Part shown: positions 44,620-53,682 of the stretch, in pieces
How the letters are laid out: each line of letters begins with the position of its first letter
Numbering within the stretch: position 1 is the stretch's first letter
Assembly: GCA_018830285.1 (NCBI GenBank)
Contig: JAHJSB010000029.1
Span: 79,071 to 143,070, forward strand
Length of the DNA: 64,000 nt
Direction of reading: 5' to 3'
Source: Alphaproteobacteria bacterium
GTDB lineage: Bacteria; Pseudomonadota; Alphaproteobacteria; Caulobacterales; Hyphomonadaceae
The notes under the pieces: model-generated
The model's input: only the letters and a program-made list of their open reading frames with translations
Database searches by the model: none
Told to the model about the DNA's origin: nothing
Position numbers and translations under genes: made by a program

Positions 44620-46527
44620 ATGCGCCTCACCGACGACCTTATCGAGACAGATATCAGCGCCTACCTGCAAAAGCACGAGGACAAGTCCCTCCTGCGCTTC
44701 ATCACCTGCGGTAGCGTGGATGACGGCAAGTCGACCCTGATCGGCCGCTTGCTCTACGATTCGAAGATGATCTTCGAGGACCAGCTGGCCTCGCTGGAGG
44801 CCGATTCCAAACGCGTCGGCACGCAAGGCGAGAATATCGACTTCGCCCTGCTCGTGGATGGCCTCGCCGCCGAGCGCGAACAAGGCATCACGATTGATGT
44901 CGCCTATCGCTTTTTCGCCACGGACAAGCGCAAGTTCATCGTCGCCGACACGCCCGGCCACGAACAATACACCCGCAACATGGCGACCGGCGCCTCGACC
45001 GCCGATGTCGCGATCCTGATGATCGACGCGCGCAAGGGCATCCTGACCCAGACGCGCCGCCACAGCTTCATTACCACGCTGCTCGGCATCCGACGCCTGG
45101 TCCTGGCCGTGAACAAGATGGACCTGGTTGGCTACAGCCAGCAGGTCTTTGACGATATCGTCGACGATTTCTACGACTTCGCCGACGAGCTTGCGACCGA
45201 CCTCGAAATCCAGGCGATCCCGATGTCGGCGCTTGCCGGAATCAACATCACCGAACGCTCGCGCGAGACCGAATGGTATGACGGTCCGAACCTGATGGAA
45301 TATCTCGAGACCGTGCCGATCGGCGACAAGCGTCTCGACGCGCCCTTCCGGATGCCGGTCCAATGGGTCAACCGCCCGAACCTCGACTTCCGCGGCTTCT
45401 CCGGCCAGATCGCGGCTGGCACCATCAAGCCGGGCGACCGGATCAAGACACTGCCGTCCGGCCGCCAGTCCACGATCGACCGCATCGTCACAGCCGATGG
45501 CGATCTCGACGAGGCCTTCGCCGGTCAGTCCGTCACCCTGACCTTGAGCGATGAAGTCGACAGCTCGCGCGGCGACGTGATCGTATCGGCAGACGACCCG
45601 GCCGAAGTCTCCGACCAGTTCCAGGTCCGCATCCTCTGGATGAGCGACACGCCTCTCCTGCCCGGCCGTCGCTACCTGCTCAAGATCGGCGCCAAGACCG
45701 TGACCGCCACGATCAACGCGCCAAAATACGGTATCGACATCAACACGCTGAACGACGTGCCCGCCAAGACGCTCGAACTCAACCAGATCGGCGTCACCAC
45801 GCTCTCGCTCGACCAGGCCATCGCATTTGATCCGTATGACGAGAACCGCGAAATGGGCGGCTTCATCCTGATCGACCGGCAGACCAATGACACGGTCGGT
45901 CTCGGCCTGATCGACTTTGCCTTGCGCCGCGCCTCGAACATTCACTGGCAGGCCATCGATATCGACCGCGCCGTGCTTGCCGAGCAGAAGGGCCAGAAGC
46001 CTGCCGTGCTCTGGTTCACCGGCCTGTCCGGTTCCGGCAAGTCGACCATCGCCAACGCCCTGCAAAAGCGCCTCTTCGCGCTCGGCAAGCACACGTTCAT
46101 CCTCGACGGCGACAATGTCCGCCACGGTCTCAACCGCGACCTCGGCTTCACCGATGTCGACCGGGTCGAGAACATTCGCCGGGTGTCAAACGTCGCCCGC
46201 CTGATGACCGATGCCGGCCTGATCACGCTCGTCTCGTTCATCTCTCCGTTCCGGGACGAGCGGCAGATGGCCCGCAATCTCATGGCAGACGGCGAATTCA
46301 TCGAAATCCATGTCGACACGCCGCTCGACGTTGCTGAACAGCGCGATGTGAAGGGCCTCTACAAGAAGGCCCGGGCTGGCGAGATCAAGAACTTCACCGG
46401 CATCGACAGCCCGTATGAGCCGCCGCTCAATCCGGAGCTGCGGATCAACACGGTGGGCCAGTCCCCGGAAGGCGCCGCCGAGGAAATCCTGAACTTTCTC
46501 AAGGAAAAAGGCTTTCTTGCAGACTAG
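44620..46527 (+). CDS. cysNC: Sulfate adenylyltransferase subunit 1 / APS kinase fusion
   Basis: 635 residues. N-terminal CysN GTPase (~1-430): P-loop [33 protein letters not shown]; then EF-Tu-like barrels. C-terminal APS kinase (~445-635): P-loop [42 protein letters not shown] and a [17 protein letters not shown] segment. It gives PAPS, the sulfuryl donor. The start ATG abuts the cysD stop. PAPS feeds the sulfotransferases at 9351, 18206 and 25016 as well as assimilation; no PAPS reductase is in the window. Confidence 0.97.
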   Translation: MRLTDDLIETDISAYLQKHEDKSLLRFITCGSVDDGKSTLIGRLLYDSKMIFEDQLASLEADSKRVGTQGENIDFALLVDGLAAEREQGITIDVAYRFFATDKRKFIVADTPGHEQYTRNMATGASTADVAILMIDARKGILTQTRRHSFITTLLGIRRLVLAVNKMDLVGYSQQVFDDIVDDFYDFADELATDLEIQAIPMSALAGINITERSRETEWYDGPNLMEYLETVPIGDKRLDAPFRMPVQWVNRPNLDFRGFSGQIAAGTIKPGDRIKTLPSGRQSTIDRIVTADGDLDEAFAGQSVTLTLSDEVDSSRGDVIVSADDPAEVSDQFQVRILWMSDTPLLPGRRYLLKIGAKTVTATINAPKYGIDINTLNDVPAKTLELNQIGVTTLSLDQAIAFDPYDENREMGGFILIDRQTNDTVGLGLIDFALRRASNIHWQAIDIDRAVLAEQKGQKPAVLWFTGLSGSGKSTIANALQKRLFALGKHTFILDGDNVRHGLNRDLGFTDVDRVENIRRVSNVARLMTDAGLITLVSFISPFRDERQMARNLMADGEFIEIHVDTPLDVAEQRDVKGLYKKARAGEIKNFTGIDSPYEPPLNPELRINTVGQSPEGAAEEILNFLKEKGFLAD

Positions 46528-46615
46528 GCGGCTACCCTGCCCCAGCGGCAACCAGTGGCAAATCCGCGACCCGTGATAGTGTCGCCTCCAAACCATTGCC
46601 AGGGGAGGATTGGTC

Positions 46616-48265
46616 ATGGCGCAGAGCAGACCCGTCGAGGCGGCCGAAAAGGCCCCGGACGAATTGGACGCAGTGATCGTCGGAGCCGGCTTTGCCGGGC
46701 TCTATATGTTGCATCGCCTGCACGGTCTGGGCCTGACGGCCCGTGTGTTCGAGGCGGGTAACGGCGTCGGCGGCACCTGGTTTTGGAATCGCTATCCCGG
46801 CGCCCGTGTCGATATCGAGAGCCAGGAATATTCCTTTTCCTTCTCCGAGGATCTCGAGATGGACTGGGAATGGACAGAGCGCTACGCGCCCCAGCCAGAA
46901 TTGCTCGCTTATGCCAATCATGTTGCCGATCGTTTCAGCCTGCGGAGCGATATCCACCTGAACACACGCGTCGTGTCGGCCATCTTCGACGAGGCCGCCG
47001 ACCGCTGGGCGGTCACCACGGATCAGGGCCAGGTCGTTTCCGCGCGCTATTGCATCATGGCGACCGGCTGCCTGTCGGCGGCCAAGCAACCTGACGTGCC
47101 GGGCGCAGGCCAGTTCCGTGGCGAGACGTACAGCACGGCCGCCTGGCCCGAAGGCGGAGTCGATTTCACCGGCAAGAAGGTCGCAATCATCGGTACGGGC
47201 TCGTCCGGCGTCCAGACGATCACCACGATTGCGCCGCAGGTGGGCGAACTGACCGTCTTCCAGCGCACCCCGAACTTTTCCGTTCCCGCCCATAATGGCC
47301 CGATAGACCCGGATGTTGCCGCTGACTGGAAGGCCAATCGCGAAACCTATCGCCAGATGGAGCGGGAGTCGGGCATCGGCATCATGGCGCTTGACCCAAG
47401 CGAAGCGCTTGCGCTCGAAACCTCTCGGGAAGACCGCGAGCGCGTGTTCGAGGAACGCTGGGCCCGGGGCGGGTTCTGCGTCGCGACGGCGTTCGCCGAC
47501 ATCGGTGCCGATCTTGACGCCAACAATCTCGCCGTCGACTTCATCGCACGAAAGATACGCAGCATCGTCAGGAATCCCGACGTCGCCGAGCGCCTCATTC
47601 CGAAGACCTACCCGTTCGCATCAAAGCGCATCTGCGTCGATACGGGCTATTTCGAAGTGTACAACCGGGACAATATCTCGCTCGTCGATCTCAACGAGAC
47701 GCCGATCGAGACGATCACGCCGGCCGGCATCCGCACCCGTGACCGGGACCATGCGTTCGATGCCATCATCTTCGCCATCGGCTTCGATGCGATGACCGGC
47801 GCGCTTGACCGTATCGACATTCGCGGACGCGGCGGCCTGCGACTCAAGGATAAGTGGGCAGAGGGTCCGCTGACATATCTGGGCCTTATGGTTGCGGGTT
47901 TCCCGAACCTCTTCACGATCACGGGGCCGGGCTCGCCATCCGTCCTGTCGAACATGATCGTCTCCATCGAACAGCATGCCGACTTCATTGCCGACTGTAT
48001 CGACCATCTCGCCTCTCGCCAGTTCAGCGTCATCGAACCGACGCCGGCGGCCGAGAAGGAATGGGTCACCCATGTCAATGAACTCGCTGCCGGGACGCTC
48101 TACATGCAGGCCAATTCCTGGTACCTGGGCGCCAATATTCCCGGCAAGCCACGTGTCTTCATGCCTTATCCGGGCGGTGTCGGCGTGTATCGCGAACGAT
48201 GCGAAGCCGTCGTGGCCAACGGTTATGAGGGATTTGCCCTGACCGGTGCGTCCACGGCGGTCTAG
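46616..48265 (+). CDS. FAD-dependent Baeyer-Villiger-type monooxygenase, altered fingerprint
   Basis: 549 residues with two Rossmann motifs: FAD GAGFAGLYML and NADPH GTGSSGVQT. GVGGTWFWNRYPGARVDIES is typical of class B BVMOs such as cyclohexanone monooxygenase. The BVMO fingerprint FxGxxxHxxxWP is at 47114-47149, but the His codon is AGC (Ser, 47132-47134), giving FRGETYSTAAWP. ATG 46616 has GGGGAGG 7 bases upstream. A thiolase-like gene follows. It may oxidise a ketone or cyclic substrate; the Ser suggests altered catalysis. Confidence 0.9.
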   Translation: MAQSRPVEAAEKAPDELDAVIVGAGFAGLYMLHRLHGLGLTARVFEAGNGVGGTWFWNRYPGARVDIESQEYSFSFSEDLEMDWEWTERYAPQPELLAYANHVADRFSLRSDIHLNTRVVSAIFDEAADRWAVTTDQGQVVSARYCIMATGCLSAAKQPDVPGAGQFRGETYSTAAWPEGGVDFTGKKVAIIGTGSSGVQTITTIAPQVGELTVFQRTPNFSVPAHNGPIDPDVAADWKANRETYRQMERESGIGIMALDPSEALALETSREDRERVFEERWARGGFCVATAFADIGADLDANNLAVDFIARKIRSIVRNPDVAERLIPKTYPFASKRICVDTGYFEVYNRDNISLVDLNETPIETITPAGIRTRDRDHAFDAIIFAIGFDAMTGALDRIDIRGRGGLRLKDKWAEGPLTYLGLMVAGFPNLFTITGPGSPSVLSNMIVSIEQHADFIADCIDHLASRQFSVIEPTPAAEKEWVTHVNELAAGTLYMQANSWYLGANIPGKPRVFMPYPGGVGVYRERCEAVVANGYEGFALTGASTAV

Positions 48266-48353
48266 GCTTCCCCAACGTCGCGTCTCGAAATCAGTCCGCG
48301 GGCACGCTAAGCCCGGGGCAGCAACAGTTTATCGAGAGCAAGGAGCACGCATC

Positions 48354-49868
48354 ATGGCCAAGGGAGAAATGCCGGTACTCGTCGGCATCGGACAGAGCCT
48401 CAGCCAGTGGGACGGCACGAGCGGTCCGGGCGGTGCGCCGTCCCCGCTTTCGCTGATGCGCGACGCCTCAAAGGCAGCCCTGGCCAATTGCGGCGCAGGC
48501 AACATCGCTGCAGCCATCGACACGATCGCCGTCGTGCGCATCTTCGAAGACTCGATCGGCCGCGCCGAGCACCCTCACGGACACAATGCCAACCTGCCGG
48601 GCACGCTCGCCCGCGACCTTGGCGCCAAGCCTGCCCGCCTCATCTATGAAAGTGTCGGCGGCCAGAGCCCGCAGGCCCTCGTCAACGAAATGGCTGGCCG
48701 AATCCATGCTGGCGAAGTCGAAGTGGCCCTGATCTCCGGTTCTGAGGCCAATCGCGCGTCCAAGGGCGCCCGACGCAACGGCGTTGAGATCAACTGGGCA
48801 GATGACGACGCCGCGCCTTTCGAGGATCGCGGCATGGGCCCGATGCTGCTCAGCCGCGGCGAGATCAAGCACGGCCTGATAGCGGCGGCCTATTTTTACG
48901 GCCTGTTCGAAAACGCCATTGCCGCCCGCGAAGGCCGCACCCGCAGCGAGCATCGGCGCGCCATGGCGGAACTGTTCCAGCCCTTTTCTGCCGTCGCTGC
49001 GAAAAACCCGTTCTCCCAGTTCCCGGTGGAACACAGTATCGACTTCCTCGCCACGCCTTCGCGCGAGAACTACGAATATGCCGACCCGTTCCTGAAATGG
49101 TTCATCGCGCAGGACGCCGTGAACCAGGGCGCTGCCGCCATCGTCATGAGCGAATCCAAGGCCGATGAGCTTGGCGTACCCAAGGACAATCGGGTGTACC
49201 TCCATGGCGGCGGCGAAGCAGGCGATGATCACATTTCCGAGCGTCCGCGCCTCGACGGGTCCTGGGCGATGGAACAGGCAACCTATCGCGCGCTTTCACA
49301 AGCAGGCGTCACAAGCAGCGATATCCTGCACTTCGACCTCTACTCCTGCTTCCCCTGCGCCGTCTTCTCGTCGACCGCTGCCATGGGCATTGACTGGAAA
49401 AAGGACACGCGCCCCTTCACCCTGACCGGCGGGCTGCCTTTCTTCGGAGGGCCCGGGAACAACTACTCCCTGCACGGAATTGCAGAGATGGTGCGCGTGT
49501 TGCGCGCTGCACCAGGAGCGCATGGCCTCGTCCTCGCCAATGGCGGCTGGATGACCAAAGAAGCTGTCGGTGTCTATTCAACCACGCGGCCAAGCGCCTT
49601 CACGCCGGCGGCGCCCGCCGCCAAGCCGAAGGCGCAGGTCACGCTTTGCGACACCGATTGCGACGGCACGCTTGAAACCTTCACCGTCACGCATGGCAAG
49701 GCGGGTCCGGAAAAAGGCATCATCTTTGCCCGCCTCGCTGATGGCCGCCGCGCGCTCGCGAATGCGACGCCTGCAGCCCTCGCCGTGCTGCGTGAGGAAG
49801 TGAGCCCCGTCGGACGCAAGGTGAAGATCACTGTCGCAGACGAGGTCGGGACCTTCGATTTCCTCTAG
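48354..49868 (+). CDS. Thiolase-like acetyl-CoA acetyltransferase family protein
   Basis: 504 residues with thiolase-fold motifs: LISGSEANRASKGARRNG, FDLYSCFPCAVFSS, GGLPFFGGPGNNYSLHGIAEM (His region) and a C-terminal ~80-residue OB-like domain. The usual nucleophilic Cys region (C-[AST]-S-G) reads ESVGGQSPQALVNE, with no Cys, as in an SCP-x/thiolase-like subgroup found in actinobacteria and proteobacteria. ATG 48354 has AAGGAG 9 bases upstream. Next to the monooxygenase, so both may act on one CoA- or ketone-containing substrate. Confidence 0.82.
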   Translation: MAKGEMPVLVGIGQSLSQWDGTSGPGGAPSPLSLMRDASKAALANCGAGNIAAAIDTIAVVRIFEDSIGRAEHPHGHNANLPGTLARDLGAKPARLIYESVGGQSPQALVNEMAGRIHAGEVEVALISGSEANRASKGARRNGVEINWADDDAAPFEDRGMGPMLLSRGEIKHGLIAAAYFYGLFENAIAAREGRTRSEHRRAMAELFQPFSAVAAKNPFSQFPVEHSIDFLATPSRENYEYADPFLKWFIAQDAVNQGAAAIVMSESKADELGVPKDNRVYLHGGGEAGDDHISERPRLDGSWAMEQATYRALSQAGVTSSDILHFDLYSCFPCAVFSSTAAMGIDWKKDTRPFTLTGGLPFFGGPGNNYSLHGIAEMVRVLRAAPGAHGLVLANGGWMTKEAVGVYSTTRPSAFTPAAPAAKPKAQVTLCDTDCDGTLETFTVTHGKAGPEKGIIFARLADGRRALANATPAALAVLREEVSPVGRKVKITVADEVGTFDFL

Positions 49869-49919
49869 AAGCGCTCAATTGCGCTTGGGATCGCCTGTTG
49901 GAGCCGCTAGCGTCGGGCA

Positions 49920-51143
49920 ATGAAGCCCCCTTTCGCCTCTTCCGGGCCTGCGAGGTCCAGCATACCTCCCACGGTGTGGGCACTCGGCCTGGTCAGCCTG
50001 TTCATGGACATCTCGTCGGAGATGATCCACTCGCTGCTACCCCTGTTCCTGACGGGAACCCTGGGCGCAAGCGTCGCCTTTGTCGGGCTGATCGACGGTA
50101 TTGCGGAATCGACGGCGGCCATCTCCAAGATTTTTTCGGGGTACATCTCTGACAAGATCGGGCGCCGAAAGCCCCTGATCCTGCTCGGATACAGCCTGGG
50201 CGCCTTTACCAAGCCCTTCTTCGCCATGGCGGGCGGACCCTTCATCGTCCTCGGCGCCCGGTTCGCGGACCGGATCGGCAAGGGTATTCGCGGCGCGCCG
50301 CGTGACGCGCTGATTGCCGATGTCACGCCCGCAGACATTCGTGGGCGCGCCTTCGGCTTGCGTCAGGCAATGGATACCGCCGGTGCTTTCGCAGGTCCCC
50401 TGCTCGCTATCGCGCTCATGGCGCTTTTTGCCTCCAACATCCGTGCCGTGTTCTGGGTTGCCGTCATTCCCGGCATGCTGGCTGTCCTCTGTGTCCTTCT
50501 CGGAGTCCGCGAGCCTGATGAGGGTGCCGGCTCCAGCCAGGCGAAGCCGCCGATCGACCTCAAGGCGCTGCGCCGGCTCTCGCCAGCATTCTGGACGGTG
50601 GTCGCAATCGGGGTCGCCTTCACGCTCGCACGGTTCAGCGAAGCCTTCCTGATCCTCAAGGCACATGCGGACGGACTGCCGCTTCTCCTCGCTCCGCTCG
50701 TCCTCGTGGTGATGAATGTCGTCTACTCGCTCGGCGCTTATCCGGCAGGTATCCTGTCAGACCGGACGCCCGCAGCCACCTTGTTGCTCTTGGGGCTGCT
50801 CGCGCTGATCGCTGCCGACCTCTGCCTCGTCTATGTTCCGGGTCTGGTCGGGGCCTTCCTCGGCACAGCGCTCTGGGGATTGCACATGGCGATGACCCAG
50901 GGCCTGCTCGCCAAGCTTGTCGCCGATCATGCGCCCGCACACTTGCGTGGTTCAGCGTTCGGTCTGTTCAATCTGGCGACCGGTATCGCGATGCTCTTTG
51001 CCAGTGTCATCGCTGGCCTGCTCTGGGACCAGGTGGGAGCGGGAGCGACATTCCTTGCCGGTGCCGGCTTCGCCGCCCTGGCGGCGCTGATGGTGGTTTT
51101 CAGGCGGGTCCATCTCAATGCTGATGCCGCGCCGCCCACCTGA
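49920..51143 (+). CDS. Major facilitator superfamily transporter
   Basis: 407 residues with ~12 predicted helices. The loop 2-3 motif appears as GYISDKIGRRKPLIL and DRIGKGIRGAPRDALIADV is found in a small MFS subgroup that often sits with drug or small-molecule efflux. ATG 49920 is 51 bases after the thiolase gene; no strong ribosome site. Substrate unknown; export of a product of the two upstream enzymes is possible. Confidence 0.88.
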   Translation: MKPPFASSGPARSSIPPTVWALGLVSLFMDISSEMIHSLLPLFLTGTLGASVAFVGLIDGIAESTAAISKIFSGYISDKIGRRKPLILLGYSLGAFTKPFFAMAGGPFIVLGARFADRIGKGIRGAPRDALIADVTPADIRGRAFGLRQAMDTAGAFAGPLLAIALMALFASNIRAVFWVAVIPGMLAVLCVLLGVREPDEGAGSSQAKPPIDLKALRRLSPAFWTVVAIGVAFTLARFSEAFLILKAHADGLPLLLAPLVLVVMNVVYSLGAYPAGILSDRTPAATLLLLGLLALIAADLCLVYVPGLVGAFLGTALWGLHMAMTQGLLAKLVADHAPAHLRGSAFGLFNLATGIAMLFASVIAGLLWDQVGAGATFLAGAGFAALAALMVVFRRVHLNADAAPPT

Positions 51144-51179
51144 TATCACCGCCACCGGACTCTTGCCCGGACTCGCAAC

Positions 51180-52208
51180 ATGTCCCAATGTCGGCACATG
51201 ACGATACACTTCCACAGGATAGGCGTAATCGGTGGCGGCGCGTGGGGCACGGCCATCGCCCAGATGCTCTGCCGCGACGGGCAGGACGTGATCCTGTGGT
51301 GCCTAGAGGCCGAGGTCGCCGAGGCGATCAATAACACCCACGAAAACACGGTCTTCCTGCCCGGGGTGCCACTGAAGCCCGCCTTGCGCGCCACGACCAG
51401 CCTGTCCGATCTCTACGATCAGGACGCCCTGTTTGCTGTCGCGCCGGCCCAGCATACACGCACCACGCTGGCCGCGCTGAAGGGGCATATCAAGCCCGGC
51501 ACGCCCGTGGTCCTCTGTTCGAAGGGGATCGAACTTGCCACCGGCGACTTTATGACAGATGTCCTGTCCGAAGAACTGCCCGAGGCCAGCCCCGCCGTCA
51601 TGTCCGGTCCCAGTTTCGCGATCGATGTCGCCAAGGGACTTCCAACGGCGGTGACACTCGCCGTCGAGGACGAAGCCATCGGCGCAGAACTCATCCAGGC
51701 CATTTCCACGCCCACATTCCGGCCCTATCTCGCCAGCGACCTGCTTGGCGCAGAGATTGGCGGCGCGGTGAAGAACGTGCTCGCCATCGCGTGCGGCATC
51801 GCGCTCGGCAAGGGGCTCGGCCGGTCGGCGCATGCTGCCCTGATCGCTCGCGGCAGCGCGGAAATGACCCGGCTCGCCCTCGCCCTCGGCGCCGAGCGCG
51901 AAACCATGGCCGGCCTGTCTGGCCTCGGCGACCTGGTGCTCACCTGTTCGTCGGAAACCTCGCGCAACATGAGCTGCGGCCTGGCTCTTGGGCGCGGCGA
52001 AAGCCTCGACAGCATCTTGGCGTCCCGCAACAGCGTCACCGAAGGCGTCGCCACCGCCCCGGTCCTGCGCAAGCTCGCCGCCAAGCACGGCGTCGACATG
52101 CCGATCTGCGCCGCCGTGGCCGCCGTCATCGAAGGTGAAATCAGCGTCGATGATGCCATCACGACCCTGCTGATGCGGCCCAACAAGGCCGAATCCGTCC
52201 TCGCCTGA
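51180..52208 (+). CDS. gpsA: Glycerol-3-phosphate dehydrogenase [NAD(P)+]
   Basis: 342 residues. Reduces DHAP to sn-glycerol-3-phosphate for phospholipids. [13 protein letters not shown] binds the nucleotide; [34 protein letters not shown], catalytic Lys in [14 protein letters not shown] and [14 protein letters not shown] are all present. The longest start is ATG 51180; ATG 51198, just before the fold, is an alternative. It follows the MFS gene by 36 bases. Confidence 0.95.
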   Translation: MSQCRHMTIHFHRIGVIGGGAWGTAIAQMLCRDGQDVILWCLEAEVAEAINNTHENTVFLPGVPLKPALRATTSLSDLYDQDALFAVAPAQHTRTTLAALKGHIKPGTPVVLCSKGIELATGDFMTDVLSEELPEASPAVMSGPSFAIDVAKGLPTAVTLAVEDEAIGAELIQAISTPTFRPYLASDLLGAEIGGAVKNVLAIACGIALGKGLGRSAHAALIARGSAEMTRLALALGAERETMAGLSGLGDLVLTCSSETSRNMSCGLALGRGESLDSILASRNSVTEGVATAPVLRKLAAKHGVDMPICAAVAAVIEGEISVDDAITTLLMRPNKAESVLA

Positions 52209-52213
52209 CAGCC

Positions 52214-52291
52214 GTGAGGAAACCGATCCGGCTGCCCGACGGCACGTTGCTCGACGAGCACATGCAACGACGCCAGATTGCCGCAAACTGA
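52214..52291 (+). CDS. Possible 25-residue micropeptide after gpsA
   Basis: GTG at 52214 opens a 25-codon frame ending TGA at 52289-52291: VRKPIRLPDGTLLDEHMQRR then QIAAN. It starts 5 bases after the gpsA stop. It has a PDGT turn and a charged helix-like part. No ribosome site is obvious. Could be a chance frame in the 237-base gap before the PHP gene. Confidence 0.25.
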   Translation: MRKPIRLPDGTLLDEHMQRRQIAAN

Positions 52292-52445
52292 TGAGGTGAC
52301 CCCGGTAAAAAAGGGCCTCCAAGCATGTGTTTGTGCACGGGCGGATTTCCTGATGGATGACGGTCGACGTAAAGACAAAGCGCCATACCACAGGCGCGTT
52401 CGCGCCTTCGTTGCAAGACCGGCGATGCGCCTCCCTCGGATGACC

Positions 52446-53597
52446 CTACTTTTTCGAAGCAGCCAGCATCGCCGGGACCCCGGCCGTGAGCCTTATCGGC
52501 AATGTCTTGCGATAGCCGATCTGCGTGTTCAGCACGTCGAAGCTCAGGGCGATACTTTCCGTTGTCTTGCTCATCCGGACGTGGACCCTTGTCTCACCCT
52601 TACGCTCGACACCGATCGTGTCATTGGCGTTCTGGAAGGTCTGCTTGCCGGTATTCCGAAGCGTGAAGTCCAGCGGACAGACATTTTTGATCGTGACCGG
52701 CAAGACCGTGGTCTTGCCATCGAAAGGACCGGGCACAAGAGACAGGCACGCCCTTACAACGGCCTGCACATTGTCTTCGCGTCCCATCAGCTGGTCATGA
52801 TACCAGGCCACTGTGCGCCCCTCGAACAAGGCCGTCCTGAACGCCGCCTCCGACCGGTTGGCAGCAAGGACAAGGGTCATCGGACGGCGCCCGTCATGAC
52901 CAGCATCATGAGTCCAGTCGACAAGGCCATGGATATCGGAATTGCCCAGCACCGTCAGATTGTTGTCGAGCGCGATCTGGAGGGCATGCTCGGAGAGGCC
53001 ATCCATGGTTCCGTTGGCAACTTCGATCCCTTGCAACAATCCGTCAGCGATAAGTTTCTGCTGATAGTCGGAAAGGCGCGCAACGCCGTCCGGTCGCTGT
53101 GGAAGCCAGTCGGGATGATTGACGAAGACGAATGCACCCTGCTCGTGAGCCGCCTCGATTGCCTCGCGCGGATCCGATTTCAGGAGTGCATTCGCATCGT
53201 CGACAAAGACGGCGTTGATATGCCCATAAGGCTGGTCGCGTGTAACTTCGGCACCATTGATAATGAGCAGGCCCGTATATTTCTTGCTGACAAGCGACTC
53301 GATCGCAACACCATAGGAACGATTACGGTCGGGATTGGGAATATCGGCCTTGTGGGGCTGGTATTCGAGGTGCTCGGTAACGGCCAGGACACTCAGTCCG
53401 TCGCGGTGAGCCTCTTCCACCCGGATCGAGGGCCAGACGGCACCGTCAGAAAAAACGGAATGGGTGTGCAGGTCCGCGGCGAGAACAACGTGGCCATCTG
53501 GTGTATCGGGAAATACGACTGCCCGATCGTCGGCCGTAGCGGGGGCGGCCAGGCTTGCAAGCAGCGCGACAATGGCGGGCACAGTTTTCATAGACAT
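52446..53597 (-). CDS. Exported PHP-domain phosphoesterase (Sb-PDE-like)
   Basis: 383 residues with a signal peptide (AIVALLASLAAPATA). The PHP metal-binding core: DLHTHSVFSDG, VTEHLEY, a NGAEVT segment, FVNHPDW and GNSDIHG carry the His/Asp ligands. A C-terminal ~90-residue strand-rich domain (FTLRNTGKQTFQN...) follows, as in CehA/Sb-PDE-type phosphodiesterases. Start ATG has AAGGAG 7 bases upstream. It should act in the periplasm on phosphodiesters. It lies 85 bases downstream of PhoD on the same strand, so it is probably the last gene of a TonB receptor-PhoD-PHP set. Confidence 0.88.
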   Translation of the reverse strand: MSMKTVPAIVALLASLAAPATADDRAVVFPDTPDGHVVLAADLHTHSVFSDGAVWPSIRVEEAHRDGLSVLAVTEHLEYQPHKADIPNPDRNRSYGVAIESLVSKKYTGLLIINGAEVTRDQPYGHINAVFVDDANALLKSDPREAIEAAHEQGAFVFVNHPDWLPQRPDGVARLSDYQQKLIADGLLQGIEVANGTMDGLSEHALQIALDNNLTVLGNSDIHGLVDWTHDAGHDGRRPMTLVLAANRSEAAFRTALFEGRTVAWYHDQLMGREDNVQAVVRACLSLVPGPFDGKTTVLPVTIKNVCPLDFTLRNTGKQTFQNANDTIGVERKGETRVHVRMSKTTESIALSFDVLNTQIGYRKTLPIRLTAGVPAMLAASKK

Positions 53598-53611
53598 ATT
53601 TCATCTCCTTG

Positions 53612-53632
53612 TTTGTGACGTTTGCGCACAAA
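53612..53632. promoter_or_regulatory. Inverted repeat before the PHP gene
   Basis: TTTGTG (53612-53617) and CACAAA (53627-53632) are 9 bases apart, 15-35 bases upstream of the PHP-domain start, overlapping the promoter/leader zone. Could be an operator. No matching regulator is known. Confidence 0.35.
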
Positions 53633-53682
53633 TACCCTGCGCCTTCCTGCTCCTGTTACTGATCCATTAAGGCCTGCCATGA

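Noticed and set aside
44542..46125. Leftward 527-codon frame opposite cysNC
   Set aside because: The plus-strand frame has full CysN and APS kinase motifs. The antisense product is repetitive Arg/Asp/Val sequence.
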